From Alentia gelatinosa (lineage: Eukaryota > Annelida > Polychaeta > Phyllodocida > Polynoidae), in the NCBI GenBank assembly GCA_950022655.1, contig OX465588.1, forward strand, positions 22,492,527 to 22,556,526: DNA of 64,000 nucleotides, given 5' to 3'. Below, piece after piece: positions 51,341-62,339 of this stretch. The notes beneath the pieces were generated by a model. That model made no database searches. It saw only the letters and a program-made list of their open reading frames with translations, and was not told the origin of the DNA. The translations under genes were made by a program, and so were the position numbers. Every line of letters starts with the position of its first letter. The first letter of the stretch is position 1.

Positions 51341-52525
51341 ATGACTAGAAGCGCTATGGCGGCATCCGCAGCAACAGAGACCGATTCGGAAGTTACCCTG
51401 CGGCAGCAGCAAACGGCGGCCGAGAGCGACCACATCGACTCGGTCTCGCAGCAAGGGATGAGCACCAGCGGACGGTCTCGGGCCTCAAGGATTACTGCCC
51501 TAGAGACCAACCTCGGGGGAGTAAGAACTGACGTCAACGAGGTCAAAACCGATGTCAACGTGGTCAAGACTGATGTCTCGAAGATGTCACGGCAAATGGA
51601 CGGGATGATGGATGCCATCATGCAGATTTCCCGCCCTGCGTCAAGGAGGAGCAGCTCACAGGCGTCGGCGGCGGCCGAAAGGACCCGGGACTGGGCACAC
51701 GAGCAAACGGAACGCCTGCTCCCTCCACCGTGGCAACTGAGGGAAACCTACACCTCCGAGGAGCACCTGCAGCGGGAATTCGGCCGTGAAGCCATGCGCC
51801 ACGATCGGACCACCGGTAAGAGCTCATTACTGTCTGACATTAATGCCCGTAGGCCGACCGCCAAACCGTACATGTTCATGGACCGGGACGGCGTGTACAC
51901 CCTACATCAGAAGTTGGACCTACGGTCGAGCCTCGGGCCCCTTGAGTACATAAGTTGTTTTGTGGCCTTGTTGAGCGATGAGCGCGCTTTGCACCCCGAG
52001 GATAAGGAGCACATGTTTCGCCACCTATATCAAGTTACGGTTGATGCGCAGGCACGGCCGTGGGCTGGGGTCAGGCGCTGGAGCAATCACGTGTTCGACC
52101 AGGTGGAATCCGGCAAGATGCTGTGGTCCGAGCATGGCCGGATACAGGAAGAGCGTGTCCGGCTTGCGATGACCTCCACACACACCCCCAGCGCCAGTAA
52201 CAACAACGAGACCGGACGCTCACAGGGGACCGAGGCCCCGTGCCGGGACTTCAATGGAGAGAGGGGGTACCGCCACCGTAACGGCCACAGCGAAGGGGGC
52301 ATCCGGTGGCTGCACGTGTGTAGTTTCTGCGATTCGGTGGGTCGTCAGTGTGGGCATTCGGTCCACGCCTGCAACCGGAAACTCACATATGGCCATGGAT
52401 ATGACAACAACGCAGCGGCTCCCCCTGTACCCACACCCTGGCGTGTACCCCAGGCGGGGTACCAACTTCAGAGCACCACGAAGCCGGCGCCACCGCAGAG
52501 TGTACACCAACAACAGCCGACTTAA
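51341..52525 (+). CDS. gag-like ORF1 of the DIRS-order element, 394 aa
   Basis: An uninterrupted 394-codon frame from ATG (ATGACTAGAAGC) to TAA. Residues about 50-90 hold a heptad-like coiled coil (repeats of DVNEVKTDVNVVKTDV), residues 100-115 a Ser-rich stretch, and residues about 320-345 a Cys/His cluster (CSFCDSVGRQCGHSVHACNR) that could bind nucleic acid. The tail is Pro/Gln-rich. The layout fits a structural RNA-binding protein of a tyrosine-recombinase retrotransposon; the assignment comes from this layout and from the reverse transcriptase downstream. An intact frame contrasts with the dead polymerase. The GC-rich codon use is unlike the flanking LINE. Confidence 0.75.
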   Translation: MTRSAMAASAATETDSEVTLRQQQTAAESDHIDSVSQQGMSTSGRSRASRITALETNLGGVRTDVNEVKTDVNVVKTDVSKMSRQMDGMMDAIMQISRPASRRSSSQASAAAERTRDWAHEQTERLLPPPWQLRETYTSEEHLQREFGREAMRHDRTTGKSSLLSDINARRPTAKPYMFMDRDGVYTLHQKLDLRSSLGPLEYISCFVALLSDERALHPEDKEHMFRHLYQVTVDAQARPWAGVRRWSNHVFDQVESGKMLWSEHGRIQEERVRLAMTSTHTPSASNNNETGRSQGTEAPCRDFNGERGYRHRNGHSEGGIRWLHVCSFCDSVGRQCGHSVHACNRKLTYGHGYDNNAAAPPVPTPWRVPQAGYQLQSTTKPAPPQSVHQQQPT

Positions 52526-53335
52526 AAAAACGGGCAGGCCGCATCCCCATAAAAGTTTTTATAAAAAACCAAGATAAGTGAATTGAATTATGATGATGTA
52601 CACCAAACAAATGTACAGATGACTTATTGACCGTTGATTGTCTGATCAAAATCTTGCTAAGACTTTACTTTTGATTTTTGTTTTTTTCTTCTCTTTTACC
52701 CTCGTCAAGGCACGAAGTAAATGTGCTTTCCCACTGGCTAAGGCGTTAGAGTCGCTATGGGTCGATGAAACTAGGCGACTATGAAGTTGAAGCATGGGAC
52801 CCCCCCCCTTCTTTTCATTTTTTTTTTCCAAACTTATTCTCTAAAATTATTAATAAGGTAGACTCCTAATATATAATTATTTTATCTTTTTTCTTTCCTT
52901 CTTCACCTTATTCCCTATTTGCATATATATACCTGTGTAAACAAACAATATGTTATGCTGTGGCTAACTATTGTTATGACACTGTGTATGTGCCTATTAT
53001 ATATTTCCTGTTATACTACACCTAAAGATCAATATCCTAACTATATGTAATAAGACAGTGGACATAAAGAAGTCCCAACTAACTAAATGAGTTTCTTAGA
53101 GATGGTGAAAGGAGCACGAAATGCCATTGGTCATCTAGTTGTTAAATGATAAATGTGTGCCTACCAGCTGATGACCAGGAGTGTCGAAATCACTGGAGGA
53201 TATTAATTTCTTCTTATAGAAACAAAGAAATGAAAGAAACTAATGCAAAAGTAATACACAATGGTATGTCTAAAACAGAAGTAGAACTGAAAAATGCTGA
53301 TGTTACAAAGAGAAACATGTCAATATTGTTAGCCT

Positions 53336-54540
53336 TTGATGACGTTAGGTCCGAAAAGCATTGAGGAACTATCAAACTACAAGGGATTGAAAATAATACA
53401 TACTAATGTCTGTAGTGTTAAGGCGAAATACGAACGCTTAAGACTAGAACTTGAAGATAGGAAGATAGACATCGTGACTATATCCGAATCTTTTATGACT
53501 TATTATGACAGTCAAAACTCTTTTTTATTTCCATGTATAGATCTCCAGATGGTAATATCAATAGCTTTTTAGAACAATTAAGAACAACCTTAAATAATAT
53601 TAGAAATCAGAACTATGAAATTATTTTAATAGGGGACATAAATGTAGACATGAGTGGTAAAAAAGATCATGACGCCGGAAGAGTACTAGGAATGATGTCA
53701 CAATTTGGTATGAAACAGTACATTGAATCATTTACAAGATTTGCTGAGACTAACTCTATCCTAGACCTGGTCTTTACTAATTCTAATAATGTGAATCACT
53801 CGGGAGTCTTGGAAACAGAGATTAGTGATCACAGAGTTGTATTTATTATTGAAAAAAAAGGGAAAGACAAGATGCTTAAAAAAGAATTTCTGGGTAGAAC
53901 CTACAAAGCCTACTCCATAGGAAAATTAAAAGAATACGTAAGAAACTTGCAATGGGAAGAATACAAGGGACTTGAGACCACCTCTGAATGCTGGGATTAT
54001 CTTTTAACAATATTAACCAAATTTTTAGACAAAGTCTGTCCATTGAAGAACTTTAAAATAAGAACTAAAAATGACCCCTGGATGACAGGAGAATTGGCGG
54101 TATTAATAAATGAAAAAAATAGAGCTATTAAGTATGCAAATGAAAATATGAATAATCAAGGATGGGATAAAGTAAGAAAACTAAGGAATGAAGCCAACAA
54201 AATAGCAAAATCAGCAAGAATAGATTATCTAAAAGCACAAATAGAGTATAATAAGGACAATCAAAAACAATTCTGGCGGGCAATAAAAAGTATTCTCCCT
54301 GGATCTGACAGAGTAAATACACCAGACATAAATCTTGAGGATAAAGAGACAAACATAACTATAGAAAATAATGATACTCCGGATTACATCAACAAATTTT
54401 TCACGGGAATTGGCCCTAAATTGGCTGACAATAAATACACCCCTTGGAAACCATATGATCCAAGAATCGCTGAAGACATCGAACCCTTCTTGGTTGAGCC
54501 GGAAGAAGTAGAGAGGCTCCTGAAAGAAAGCAAAAATTAA
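53336..54540 (+). pseudogene. LINE endonuclease and linker region
   Basis: The first frame (53336-53572) reads YKGLKIIHTNVCSVKAKYER and DIVTISESF, the start of an apurinic-type endonuclease. It then jumps to another frame (53533-54540) at MYRSPDGN, so about 60 residues of the domain appear deleted. The second frame keeps IILIGDINVDM (catalytic Asp/Asn), LDLVFTNSNNV and ISDHRVVF (catalytic SDH), then a linker with NDPWMTGELAVLINEKNRAI. It ends at a TAA (54538-54540) just before the polymerase. The domain nicks target DNA in active copies. Confidence 0.82.
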
Positions 54541-55681
54541 AAACCATCTGGAATCTTAAATGTTAGAACAGATGTACTTAAAGATTATTTAATAGCTATT
54601 ATAAATCCTTTTACAGACTTATGTAATAAGATATTTACTGACAACCAAATACCGGATTCATGGAAACAAGCGGTGGTAACCCCAATACATAAAGGGGGTG
54701 ATGCCACAGACTGTGCTAATTATAGACCTATTTCGATTCTCCCCTTGCAATCAAAAATTCTGGAAAAAATCTTAAACGATCAAACTCTTGATTTCTTAGA
54801 AGGTCATAATGTGTTATCATCAAAACAAGGTGGTTTTCGCAAGGGATACTCAACTGTAAAAACAGTCTCGGATTTTAGTGATCATGTACTTAGAATCATG
54901 AATGTTGGTATGTTGACTGGTACAGTATTTATTGATCTGAAGAAGGCATTTGACACCGTAGACCACTCCATCCTGATATCAAAACTAGAACATTATGGAA
55001 TAAGAAATAGAAATCTGGAACTGTTTAGAAATTACCTAACTAATAGATCACAAGTCACTAAAGTTAACAATAGATACTCGGATAGGGATGGGGTGGTCTG
55101 TGGTGTCCCCCAAGGGTCGAATTTGGGTCCCACACTGTTCATACTGTTTATAAATGACCTAGTTAATTTCATACCTGAATCTGACATAAGGCTATATGCG
55201 GATGACACAATTATTTATGCTGGAGCCCCAGGTATTGAACAAATTACGTATAAATTGCAAGAAACGCTTGATAAATTTGAACTATGGTGTGACCAAAATA
55301 AGTTGTCGATAAATGCCAACAAGACAAAATTTATGCTATTTGGAACAAATTATAGATGTAGACGGACTGGGCATATCTCCCTAACACTCAAAAATTTAGA
55401 ACTACAAAATGTAAGACAGGCGCTTGGCCCACATGAATAATTTCATGTACCAAAGAGCCCAAGATGAACAGTTTGTGGACCTTAGTACCAGAGTTACCAG
55501 ACAATATGCTGCCCCAGTGTTAAAAACAGTCCAACCTAATATTCAATCATATGTGAACAGTGTTGAATACACGGGTTCAACTCTGTGGAACCGTCTACCA
55601 GTATTGTTGAGACAGACCCCAACATACAAAGAGTTTAAGAAGATTACCAAGATGACAATGTTAAGCTCAATCCCTATATGA
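54541..55681 (+). pseudogene. LINE reverse transcriptase with thumb deletion
   Basis: Motifs in order: VVTPIHKGGD and NYRPISILPL (54673-54750), SKQGGFRKGYSTVKTV, TGTVFIDLKKAFDTVDHSIL (motif A), VCGVPQGSNLGPTLFILFIN (motif B), IRLYADDTIIYAG (catalytic box) and QNKLSINANKTKFMLFGTN. At about 55409 the frame breaks and continues at 55424 with the far C-terminal tail (FMYQRAQDEQFVD, VEYTGSTLWNRLP). Roughly 150 residues of thumb region are therefore missing. There is no RNase H domain. The catalytic residues are present, but the stop at 54538 and the deletion make it inactive. Confidence 0.87.
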
Positions 55682-56217
55682 TGATATAACATGAAGCTAT
55701 CTGAGGTTATATGATGCGAACTGATATTACTCAATGTAACGAAAAATCAGTATAGTTAACTTTGGTGGAACCAAGACAAATGCTTTTTGCTTTTGCATAA
55801 ACATTAATATTTGATAGGTTGCCTTATGAAAACCAGCCGACATTGATGGGCTGATAAGGCTCCCTTAAACAGGTTTTATTGAATGTATAAATGAAAAAGA
55901 ACATGTAAACATCAATGTATGATTTTGCTGAAAAAAAAAAAAAAATCCCGCGAGTAGGCGAGGCGCGACACGAGGATCAAAGGGGGGCCGGCGGCCCGGT
56001 GTGTGATGTAACAGGCCGGCCCCCACACGTGACGTCATGCCTCACGTGACTGCCTCGGCACGTGGCCGAGGTGGAGAGGTAAACAAAAACAAAGGTGCGT
56101 GGAATACACTCCCGGAGGAGAGACCCACCGATTCCCCCACACCTTCGATGTCTTGCTGCTAGTGTTACTGCGTCAGCCGGCCACCAGGAATCTAACACTC
56201 CGGACTTCGACGCACTA

Positions 56218-57262
56218 AAAGACGGACCCGTTCGCCTTCCAGGATCATAGCCAGACGACATGGCCGGACTTCAGGGCCGTAGGGGCCGGCAGGCAGGCGG
56301 AGATATACCAGGCCGTGCAGGACACGGGACTACCCAACGCCCTCTGCGCGAAGATTCAGGTACCCTCCGATCTACACTTGCCGGCCTGGAATCGCTACTT
56401 AGGGGGTGTGGAAGGTGCTGAGGAGCTCCTGGGGTTCCTGCACTACGGCTTCCCCCTAGGATACCTCGGGCCGGAGAGCGACACGAGGGGCGTGGCCAAC
56501 CACCCCAGTGCGACCGGGTACCCGCATCAGGTAGAGAAGTTCCTGGAGAAGGAGGCATCCTTCACAAATATGATGGGGCCTTTTGAGGAACCGCCCTTCA
56601 GCCCATGGTGTCACGTGTCACCACTAATGACACGGGAGAAGTGGGGCACGGACGATAGGCGAATCATAACGGACATGACTTTCCTGCGGGAGCGTAGCAT
56701 GAACTCGTTCGTTATTAAGAACTCTGTCTACGGGCTGGAACTAGATCACAGCCTCCCAACGGTTGATGAGTTTGTGGCCAAACTCGTGAGAGCAGGTACC
56801 TCGTCTTTCAGGTGCGATCCCCTTGACTGGCCTCTTCTGTGCTTCATGTGGGAGGGTGGGCACTACTGTGATACCGCCATGCCGTTAGGTGCCCGTGCCT
56901 CCTCGTACCATATGCAGTGTGTGGCCGAGGCCATCGTGGGGATCCTGAGATCAAAAGGAGTCACGGCCGCGATGTACCTCGATGATCTGATTATCCTCTC
57001 CGAGGACCGAGGTAAGGGGGCTGTGGACTTCAACATTGCACGTGATTTATTCGCGGAACTGGGCTTCCCCGAGGCCTACGACAAGGCACAGGAACCTAGC
57101 CAAAGGGTCACCTGGCTAGGCATTGAGATCGACGCCCGTAGCATGACTCTCTCCATCCCCACGGCCAAGCTGCAGGAGATACGGGATCACGTGTCGGCCG
57201 TCGCCAAACGCCGGACACTGACCAAGAGACAGCTGCAGTCGTTGCTGGGTGCTGTTCCTCAT
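56218..57262 (+). pseudogene. DIRS-order reverse transcriptase lacking motif A
   Basis: An open frame continues the polymerase after the nested LINE. It contains PPFSPWCHVSPLMTREKWG, DDRRIITDMTFLRERSMN, DPLDWPLLCFMWEGGHY, MPLGARASSYHMQCVAEAIV (motif B), AAMYLDDLIILSED (catalytic LDD), TWLGIEIDARSMTLSIP and LTKRQLQSLLG. Between LVRAGTSSF and RCDPLDW the segment that normally carries the first catalytic aspartate and an aromatic RAYR-like turn is absent, an in-frame loss of about 15 codons. The first ATG within the frame is not clear; I start after the TAA at 56213-56215. Sequence homology ends near 57252. Confidence 0.8.
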
Positions 57263-57509
57263 AACTATGTAATATTACATAATAACTTCATTATGTTATC
57301 ATAAACTTTTCATAATTGACAACAAAATACATCTGTCAATTATACATTTATTCTTATCATTGATATTCATTGTATAACCACTTATTCATATCAATAAGAC
57401 ATATAAAATTTTATAAAATTTTATAAGCCCACTCCGGCCTCCATCTTGTTTCATTCGGGGATCTGGGGTAATGATATACAAACTGACGAGCAATACCTAT
57501 AATACGCTT
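57253..57509. other. AT-rich segment with short inverted repeats
   Basis: It begins where DIRS homology stops. TAATTGACA (about 57315) pairs with TGTCAATTA (about 57333), and GTAATATTACATAATAAC is partly self-complementary. This may be a small AT-rich MITE, but ends are not defined. Confidence 0.35.
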
Positions 57510-58860
57510 TTCACCATGGAGGGTTTGAGACATGCCCTTTCCCAGGCAAGGGACTCCTGCCCTGGCCCTGACGACATACACTATCAATTGTTAAAACATC
57601 CTCCAGATGATGCTCTCAACCTGCTCCTGGAGGTGTTCAATAACATTTAGACAACTTGCAACTATCCACCATCCTGGTCTGAGGCTACTGTGATACCAAT
57701 CCCCAAACCAGGGAAAGATCCCAACATTGCCTTGAGCTACAGGCCAATAGCTATGACCAGCTGTATGACAAAGACCATGGAAAGACTGGTGAAAAACAGA
57801 CTGGTGTGGTACTTAGAGTCCAATGACTTGTTGACTCCCTATCAGTCAGGCTTCCGTAAAGGATGCAGCACCACTGACCACTTAGTCACTGGGCAAACTC
57901 TAGGCAAACTTCATGTTTGGAGTGACAAAAACGGCTTCATGTTCTCGGAGACAAAGACATGTGCAATTCACTTCACGAGGATGCGTGGACAAACCTTCTC
58001 TCAGTCTCTAGAACAAGGAACTGACAGTCCAAGAGGAAGTCAAAAGAGTGTAGCTGTGTTGGTTATGGAGTCCACACACCATACGGTGACCTGAAGAAAG
58101 CCCTCCATGGCAAGAGCAGCATTTTCACTGCTGAGACCAATGCTATATTGCATGCCTTGACTTGGATGAAAATGTCACAACACAAGGAATTTATAGTTTT
58201 CTCATACTCTAAATCTTGTCTACAATCCATTGGACAGCATGATCCAAAGAATGCTGTCATCAGAGAAATCAAACTGTCATACATTGAACTAAAGAGAGAA
58301 CATGGCAAAGAGTTGGACATGTGTTGGCTGCTGAGTCATATTGGAATCAAAGGAAATGAAGATGCAGAGTAAGCAGCCAAAAATGGATTAAGCAGAAAAG
58401 TTGGAGCACACATGGTTCCACATACAGACCTGAAACTAGTGGCCAAGGAGCACATTCATAAAACTTGGCAGAAACTCTGGAACTACACCAGAGACAATAA
58501 ACTAAGAGACAACCTGACACGAACTAAATAGGTGAAACTGACCCGTCTGCAGACCCGTCACACCAAACTGACACATGGGCACCTCCTAAGAGGTAAAGTA
58601 GCACCTATGTGCCAGACATGCAACACTCCGCTGAGTGTAAAACATCTCATGCTACATTGTCAGGCCACCAAAGAGAGCAGGAAGAAATTCCTAAAGAATG
58701 TGATAACATTGCGCAGTGTTTTCCATAACACTGGGAAGAAAGAAATTCTTGACTTCCTCAGGGAATGTAAGATTTTTGATAAGATATGATTGAGAAAAGT
58801 GAGATGCCTGGATCAACCAGGCAGCATAGCTTGCTATTCCAACAGGCTATGCAAATTTGA
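57510..58860 (+). mobile_element. RNase H-bearing LINE (I-like group), internally deleted
   Basis: Coding remnants on the plus strand run from the start of reverse transcriptase to RNase H and a terminal zinc knuckle. RNase H after a LINE reverse transcriptase is found in I-type clades, which separates this copy from the RNase H-free LINEs at 36 and 53 kb. The core of the polymerase is missing. No poly(A) tail or target duplication was identified. Confidence 0.8.
57513..58789 (+). pseudogene. fused remnants of LINE RT fingers, RNase H and zinc knuckle
   Basis: The frame near 57513 reads MEGLRHALSQARDSCPGPDD, then a TAG, then VIPIPKPGKDPNIALSYRPI (57688) and YQSGFRKGCSTTDHLV (57840-57890). 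It then joins directly to KLHVWSDKNGFMFSETKTCA, which lies downstream of the catalytic box in complete elements; motifs A, B and YxDD are absent. RNase H follows (SIFTAETNAILHALTWMKMS, CWLLSHIGIKGNEDAE; 58080-58372), with one frameshift and two stops. The frame 58532-58789 ends with CQTCNTPLSVKHLMLHC, a CCHC knuckle. Non-functional. Confidence 0.83.
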
Positions 58861-59148
58861 GTAAAGTAAACCAAAGTAAGTCTAATCGAACAAATTGGAC
58901 GTTAAACTACCCAAACAAACAAACAAGCAATTCCAACATGGTGAAGATGCATGCGAGTAGAACTTGTAATAAGACCAAATTAAAAACTCAAAATCATAAA
59001 AATCTAAGTATGAGAAGTTCCCCATGTACAGAGGCGTACAAATCTGGAATTACTTACGTAGTGATGCTCAGAGATCAGCTGGTTTGGCAGTAATCAAGCA
59101 AGCTGTCAAACGGGAACTACAGGGTTGACCTGAATAAGGTGCCAGGCT

Positions 59149-59243
59149 TCATATTATTGTTACTATCATTATTATTATTATTGTTATTGTTATTAATATT
59201 ATTATTATTATTGTTAACATTATAATCATTATTATTATTATTA

Positions 59244-59312
<69 letters not shown>
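59149..59312. repeat. (ATT)n-type microsatellite
   Basis: Imperfect ATT/TTA triplet run, perfect over its last ~75 bases, followed by a G-rich patch. A poly-isoleucine frame across it is an artefact. Confidence 0.95.
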
Positions 59313-59313
<1 letters not shown>

Positions 59314-61768
59314 GTGGGGGTGGGGGTGGGGATTTATCATATTGGTAAGACGTATTGTAGATTCACTATGCATAGGTTGCAACTACATTGTTCAAATCGA
59401 AGAACTGGGCATTGCCCGAAATTTGAATAAACACTTCTAAATAAAAATGGGAAAACAATCTTTAGTTCGAATGTGCTCAGTTTGCATCACGCTTTCAATA
59501 TTCGTGACGGTCTCAGCAGGCCGCGACGCACACTGAATCAAACTGGACACAGCGTGACAAATGTGTGACAGGTTGCTTTTCACTGGGTACGGTCAGCAAT
59601 CATCCCTCCCGCCCCCACATATCTGCGTTGAATTTTGTCACAAACGCAGCAGACCCAAAGCAGATTGGATAAGGACGCCAGTGCAAGTGCATGTCAGCTA
59701 TGTTTGAAGCGGCCCCAAACCATGGCAGGCTATGCTGAAGGTACATATATACCTTTTTCGCCACTATGTTTATTGTACTCCATAATTGAGGAACATTCTC
59801 ACGATTTGAATATCCAACATGTTATCAGAAAGGTGGCACCGATGAGGAACAGGGACAGAAACGAAGGAAAAGATGGGGGGATGGGTTTATTCCCCCTTCC
59901 AGCTTCCCCAACTTTCCGATTCACTTCTGGATTAGGAACTCAGTCCTTGAGTATTGCCGTCCAATTTTACCACATTTGGCTCTTTAGGCTTTGGACAAGT
60001 GCCGAACGCTCAGGACATGTGAAATGCACACAAAATCACTGACCCCTCACCTCCTCATCCACAACACGCTACGATATGTACATGAACCCTGCATGAAGGT
60101 AAGGGGCCCTTGTCGGTACACCCTATGGCGTGTCTAGGTGTCCTTTATACTGATAACCGGGTCGATTTGAGATTACGTGGCATTTTAGCATGTTATGCCT
60201 GTTATTATAACTGTGCAGTGTACCTTTGGTCTCCTGTTATAGAAATCCACTGAACCTCAAGCATCAGGACGGCATATAGCCTGTCACGTAACATTTTCAA
60301 GTTTACGTTCAAAAGTATATCTCACAGGTATTCATTCAGTAAATCAATTAATATCAGGTAGGACTTGTAAATATGAACAGAGTAATTAGAAAATGCTACT
60401 TTACCATTACTACATGCAGGAAACCTAAAGGTCCCAATCGTCTCACCCAGTACTATGAAACACACTTGCGCAGTGTCTGACATTGTTCAGCTATTATTTG
60501 ATATATGTCTACCAACCCACACATCAGAAACTTGCCTCTCTTTTCCTACATGTCTCAAGTATAGTAGTGAGCTATCTGCCTTCGTCCATGTTAACATGAA
60601 CCCATGTGGAGAGAGTACAATATAATTATCGGGCTGTCACAATCAACCAGATCAAGTTCCCCGAACCAGATAACATTGTCAAAGAACGAACATCAAGCCT
60701 GCTGTGTTCTTTGACTAAAGCCCATTATCCACCTGACACCTCGATCAGACCTATTTGTATTAGATGACTCATTTCCACAATACATGACCCCACAGCTTGA
60801 GCAGACAATGCCCTGACCCCGTGATATCATCCAGTGCATTAGGGTCAACTCAACCCATACAGTGCGCTTAGGTCGGCAGCATTGAGAGACTCATAAAAGG
60901 TACCATTTCGATCTTCTGCAGACACCCTGATACTATCAGATCATGGGGCAACACAAGGGAGAATGACTGGAGGGAGGAGATGGGGTGGGTGAGAAGGGGG
61001 ATGGGGAGGACATACAGAACAGCACCAGAAAGACGTAGACCTGCTAAAGTCTTTGATTAGGAACATTAATAAGGAAACCTTATTGGGATGAAATATTGAT
61101 ATGCTGCCTTCCCCTAACTAATGTCTGGCCTAACGAGGAATGGTGGGGTAGTGGGAGGAGTATGGCTGAGAGACTGTGGCCCATCTACTGAGAAAGGCTA
61201 CGACAAATGGCTCATACGCACCGAGTGAGCAGAAATCGACCTCGGAAGGAATATTTATAGTTATTTACCGTTCCGATACCGTGGTGATACAGCGGGGAAG
61301 GCCAGAGGTGTACGGGACATGGGTATGATGTGTGAAGGCCGTTGGGATCGGAAGGGAAGGGACTAGCAGCGGTACTGGGATGGTGATGGGTGTGCTGGAA
61401 GTGCACCAGGGCCCCGGAGGTGGATTTGGTAGGGTAAGGAACCAGGGATGAATTGAATGATCATATTATACGCGACTCCGGGCAGTATAAAGTCGTTTGT
61501 AATTATCGTTAAGAGATATCTCACAGTAAAGTTTATAATTTCTGAAATATTGTCTGTAGATATACACGTAGATATTTGTCGATCTCCGTTTGACTTGCCT
61601 CGGGCATCGAGGTAACGTGGCTGTCGAAGCTGCAGGACCAAATTATGGAAGCATTGCAGTTGAAACAAAGATTAGACGTACCGTTGGAAATATATAGTTT
61701 ACATAACTAGTCACTCGCCTGCTTGTCGCCGCACAGTCAGCTCGTGCCCTGCTCTTAAGCTGCTCATC
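59313..61768. other. no gene recognised
   Basis: About 2.4 kb with mixed composition. The longest plus-strand frame (59635-60042) shows no domain. Nothing else identified. Confidence 0.4.
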
Positions 61769-61939
61769 ATGGCGGACAGGATAGATTCTGCATCTGACTT
61801 TGACTTCACCACCTGGGCAAAGGCCTCAGGTTCAAAACGGAAGATGACAGAAGTCCTGGTCCAGGATGACTACACAGATTATCAGGTCCTGATGATAATG
61901 ATCAAACAGGATGTGAAAGAAGTCTACAACAAGCTCTAA
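61769..61939 (+). pseudogene. short ORF starting MADRIDSAS, unknown; probably a broken gene
   Basis: A 56-codon frame starts at ATCATGGCGG, a good vertebrate-type Kozak context, and reads MADRIDSASDFDFTTWAKAS, then SKRKMTEVLVQDDYTDYQVL, before TAA. The sequence just after it remains coding-like in another frame (NQRFPEFLEEKSVASENDED) up to the SINE at 62040. It could be the 5' part of a transposon ORF or a decayed host exon; no family is recognised. Confidence 0.35.
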
Positions 61940-62039
61940 TGACCCTCAGAAATCAGAGGTTTCCAGAATTTCTTGAAGAAAAAAGTGTGGCTTCTGAGAA
62001 TGATGAGGACAAACTGGCAGATTTATTTTGTGGCAATTT

Positions 62040-62270
62040 TTATTGAGGAAATATTGTGTGTACACAGTCACCAAATTTAGCTATATAGCTGTTCTTCTAA
62101 TCGGACCCTAGCATCCTACTCTTCACCTTAATGGCAGGTGTTAAGCCAAATGGGCAGTGGGTACCATGTCTTAGTAAGTCTTTGGTATGACCCAACCAGG
62201 GTTTGAACCCCTGATCTCCCATGCTTTAGGGGTACCCTTCAACCATTTAGCCACCAAGCTTGGTGAGAAC
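62040..62270 (-). mobile_element. tRNA-derived SINE
   Basis: On the minus strand the head (62268 to 62190) contains TGGCTAAATGGTTGAAGG, matching an A box, and CAGGGGTTCAAACCCTG, a perfect T-arm (CAGGG/CCCTG stem, 7-base loop) that is also a B box. The body follows downstream (GGTTGGGTCATACCAAAGAC, then ATGGTACCCACTGCCCATTT) and ends near an AATAAAAATTG stretch. The internal RNA polymerase III promoter is well preserved. No target duplication was resolved. Confidence 0.75.
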
Positions 62271-62339
62271 AAACTGGGTGACGGCAATGATGTGTACCTA
62301 TTAAATGCAGCAGCCAGCTGAGAGAAAGTGATTGAGTAG

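Larger units (their letters stand above)
52560..55945 (+). mobile_element. LINE nested in the DIRS-order element
   Basis: AT-rich sequence with an endonuclease/reverse transcriptase ORF2 and a 15-base poly(A) at 55931-55945, after which GC-rich DIRS sequence resumes. The 5' limit is set by the composition change after the gag ORF and is approximate. No target duplication could be paired with the bases after the poly(A). Two internal deletions (near 53525 and 55409) remove parts of the endonuclease and the reverse transcriptase thumb. Confidence 0.85.
51341..57252 (+). mobile_element. second DIRS-order retrotransposon, split by a nested LINE
   Basis: An intact gag-like ORF (51341-52525) and a DIRS-order reverse transcriptase (about 56218-57252) share orientation and GC-rich composition. 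They are separated by an AT-rich LINE (about 52560-55945) ending in poly(A). The copy stops abruptly in the polymerase/RNase H region at about 57252, where AT-rich unrelated DNA begins, so RNase H and tyrosine recombinase are missing. Terminal repeats were not identified. It is a different lineage from the element at 1.6-4.7 kb. Confidence 0.8.

Noticed and set aside
52735..52800. TGGCTAAGGCGTTAGAGTCGC resembling a tRNA D-arm near the 5' end of the nested LINE
   Set aside because: No convincing T-arm; could be a SINE scrap but not enough to call.
59149..59382. Long poly-isoleucine frame on the minus strand
   Set aside because: Encoded by the ATT-type triplet repeat.
59635..60042. 135-codon plus-strand frame
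   Set aside because: No recognisable domain, mixed composition, no splice or promoter context.
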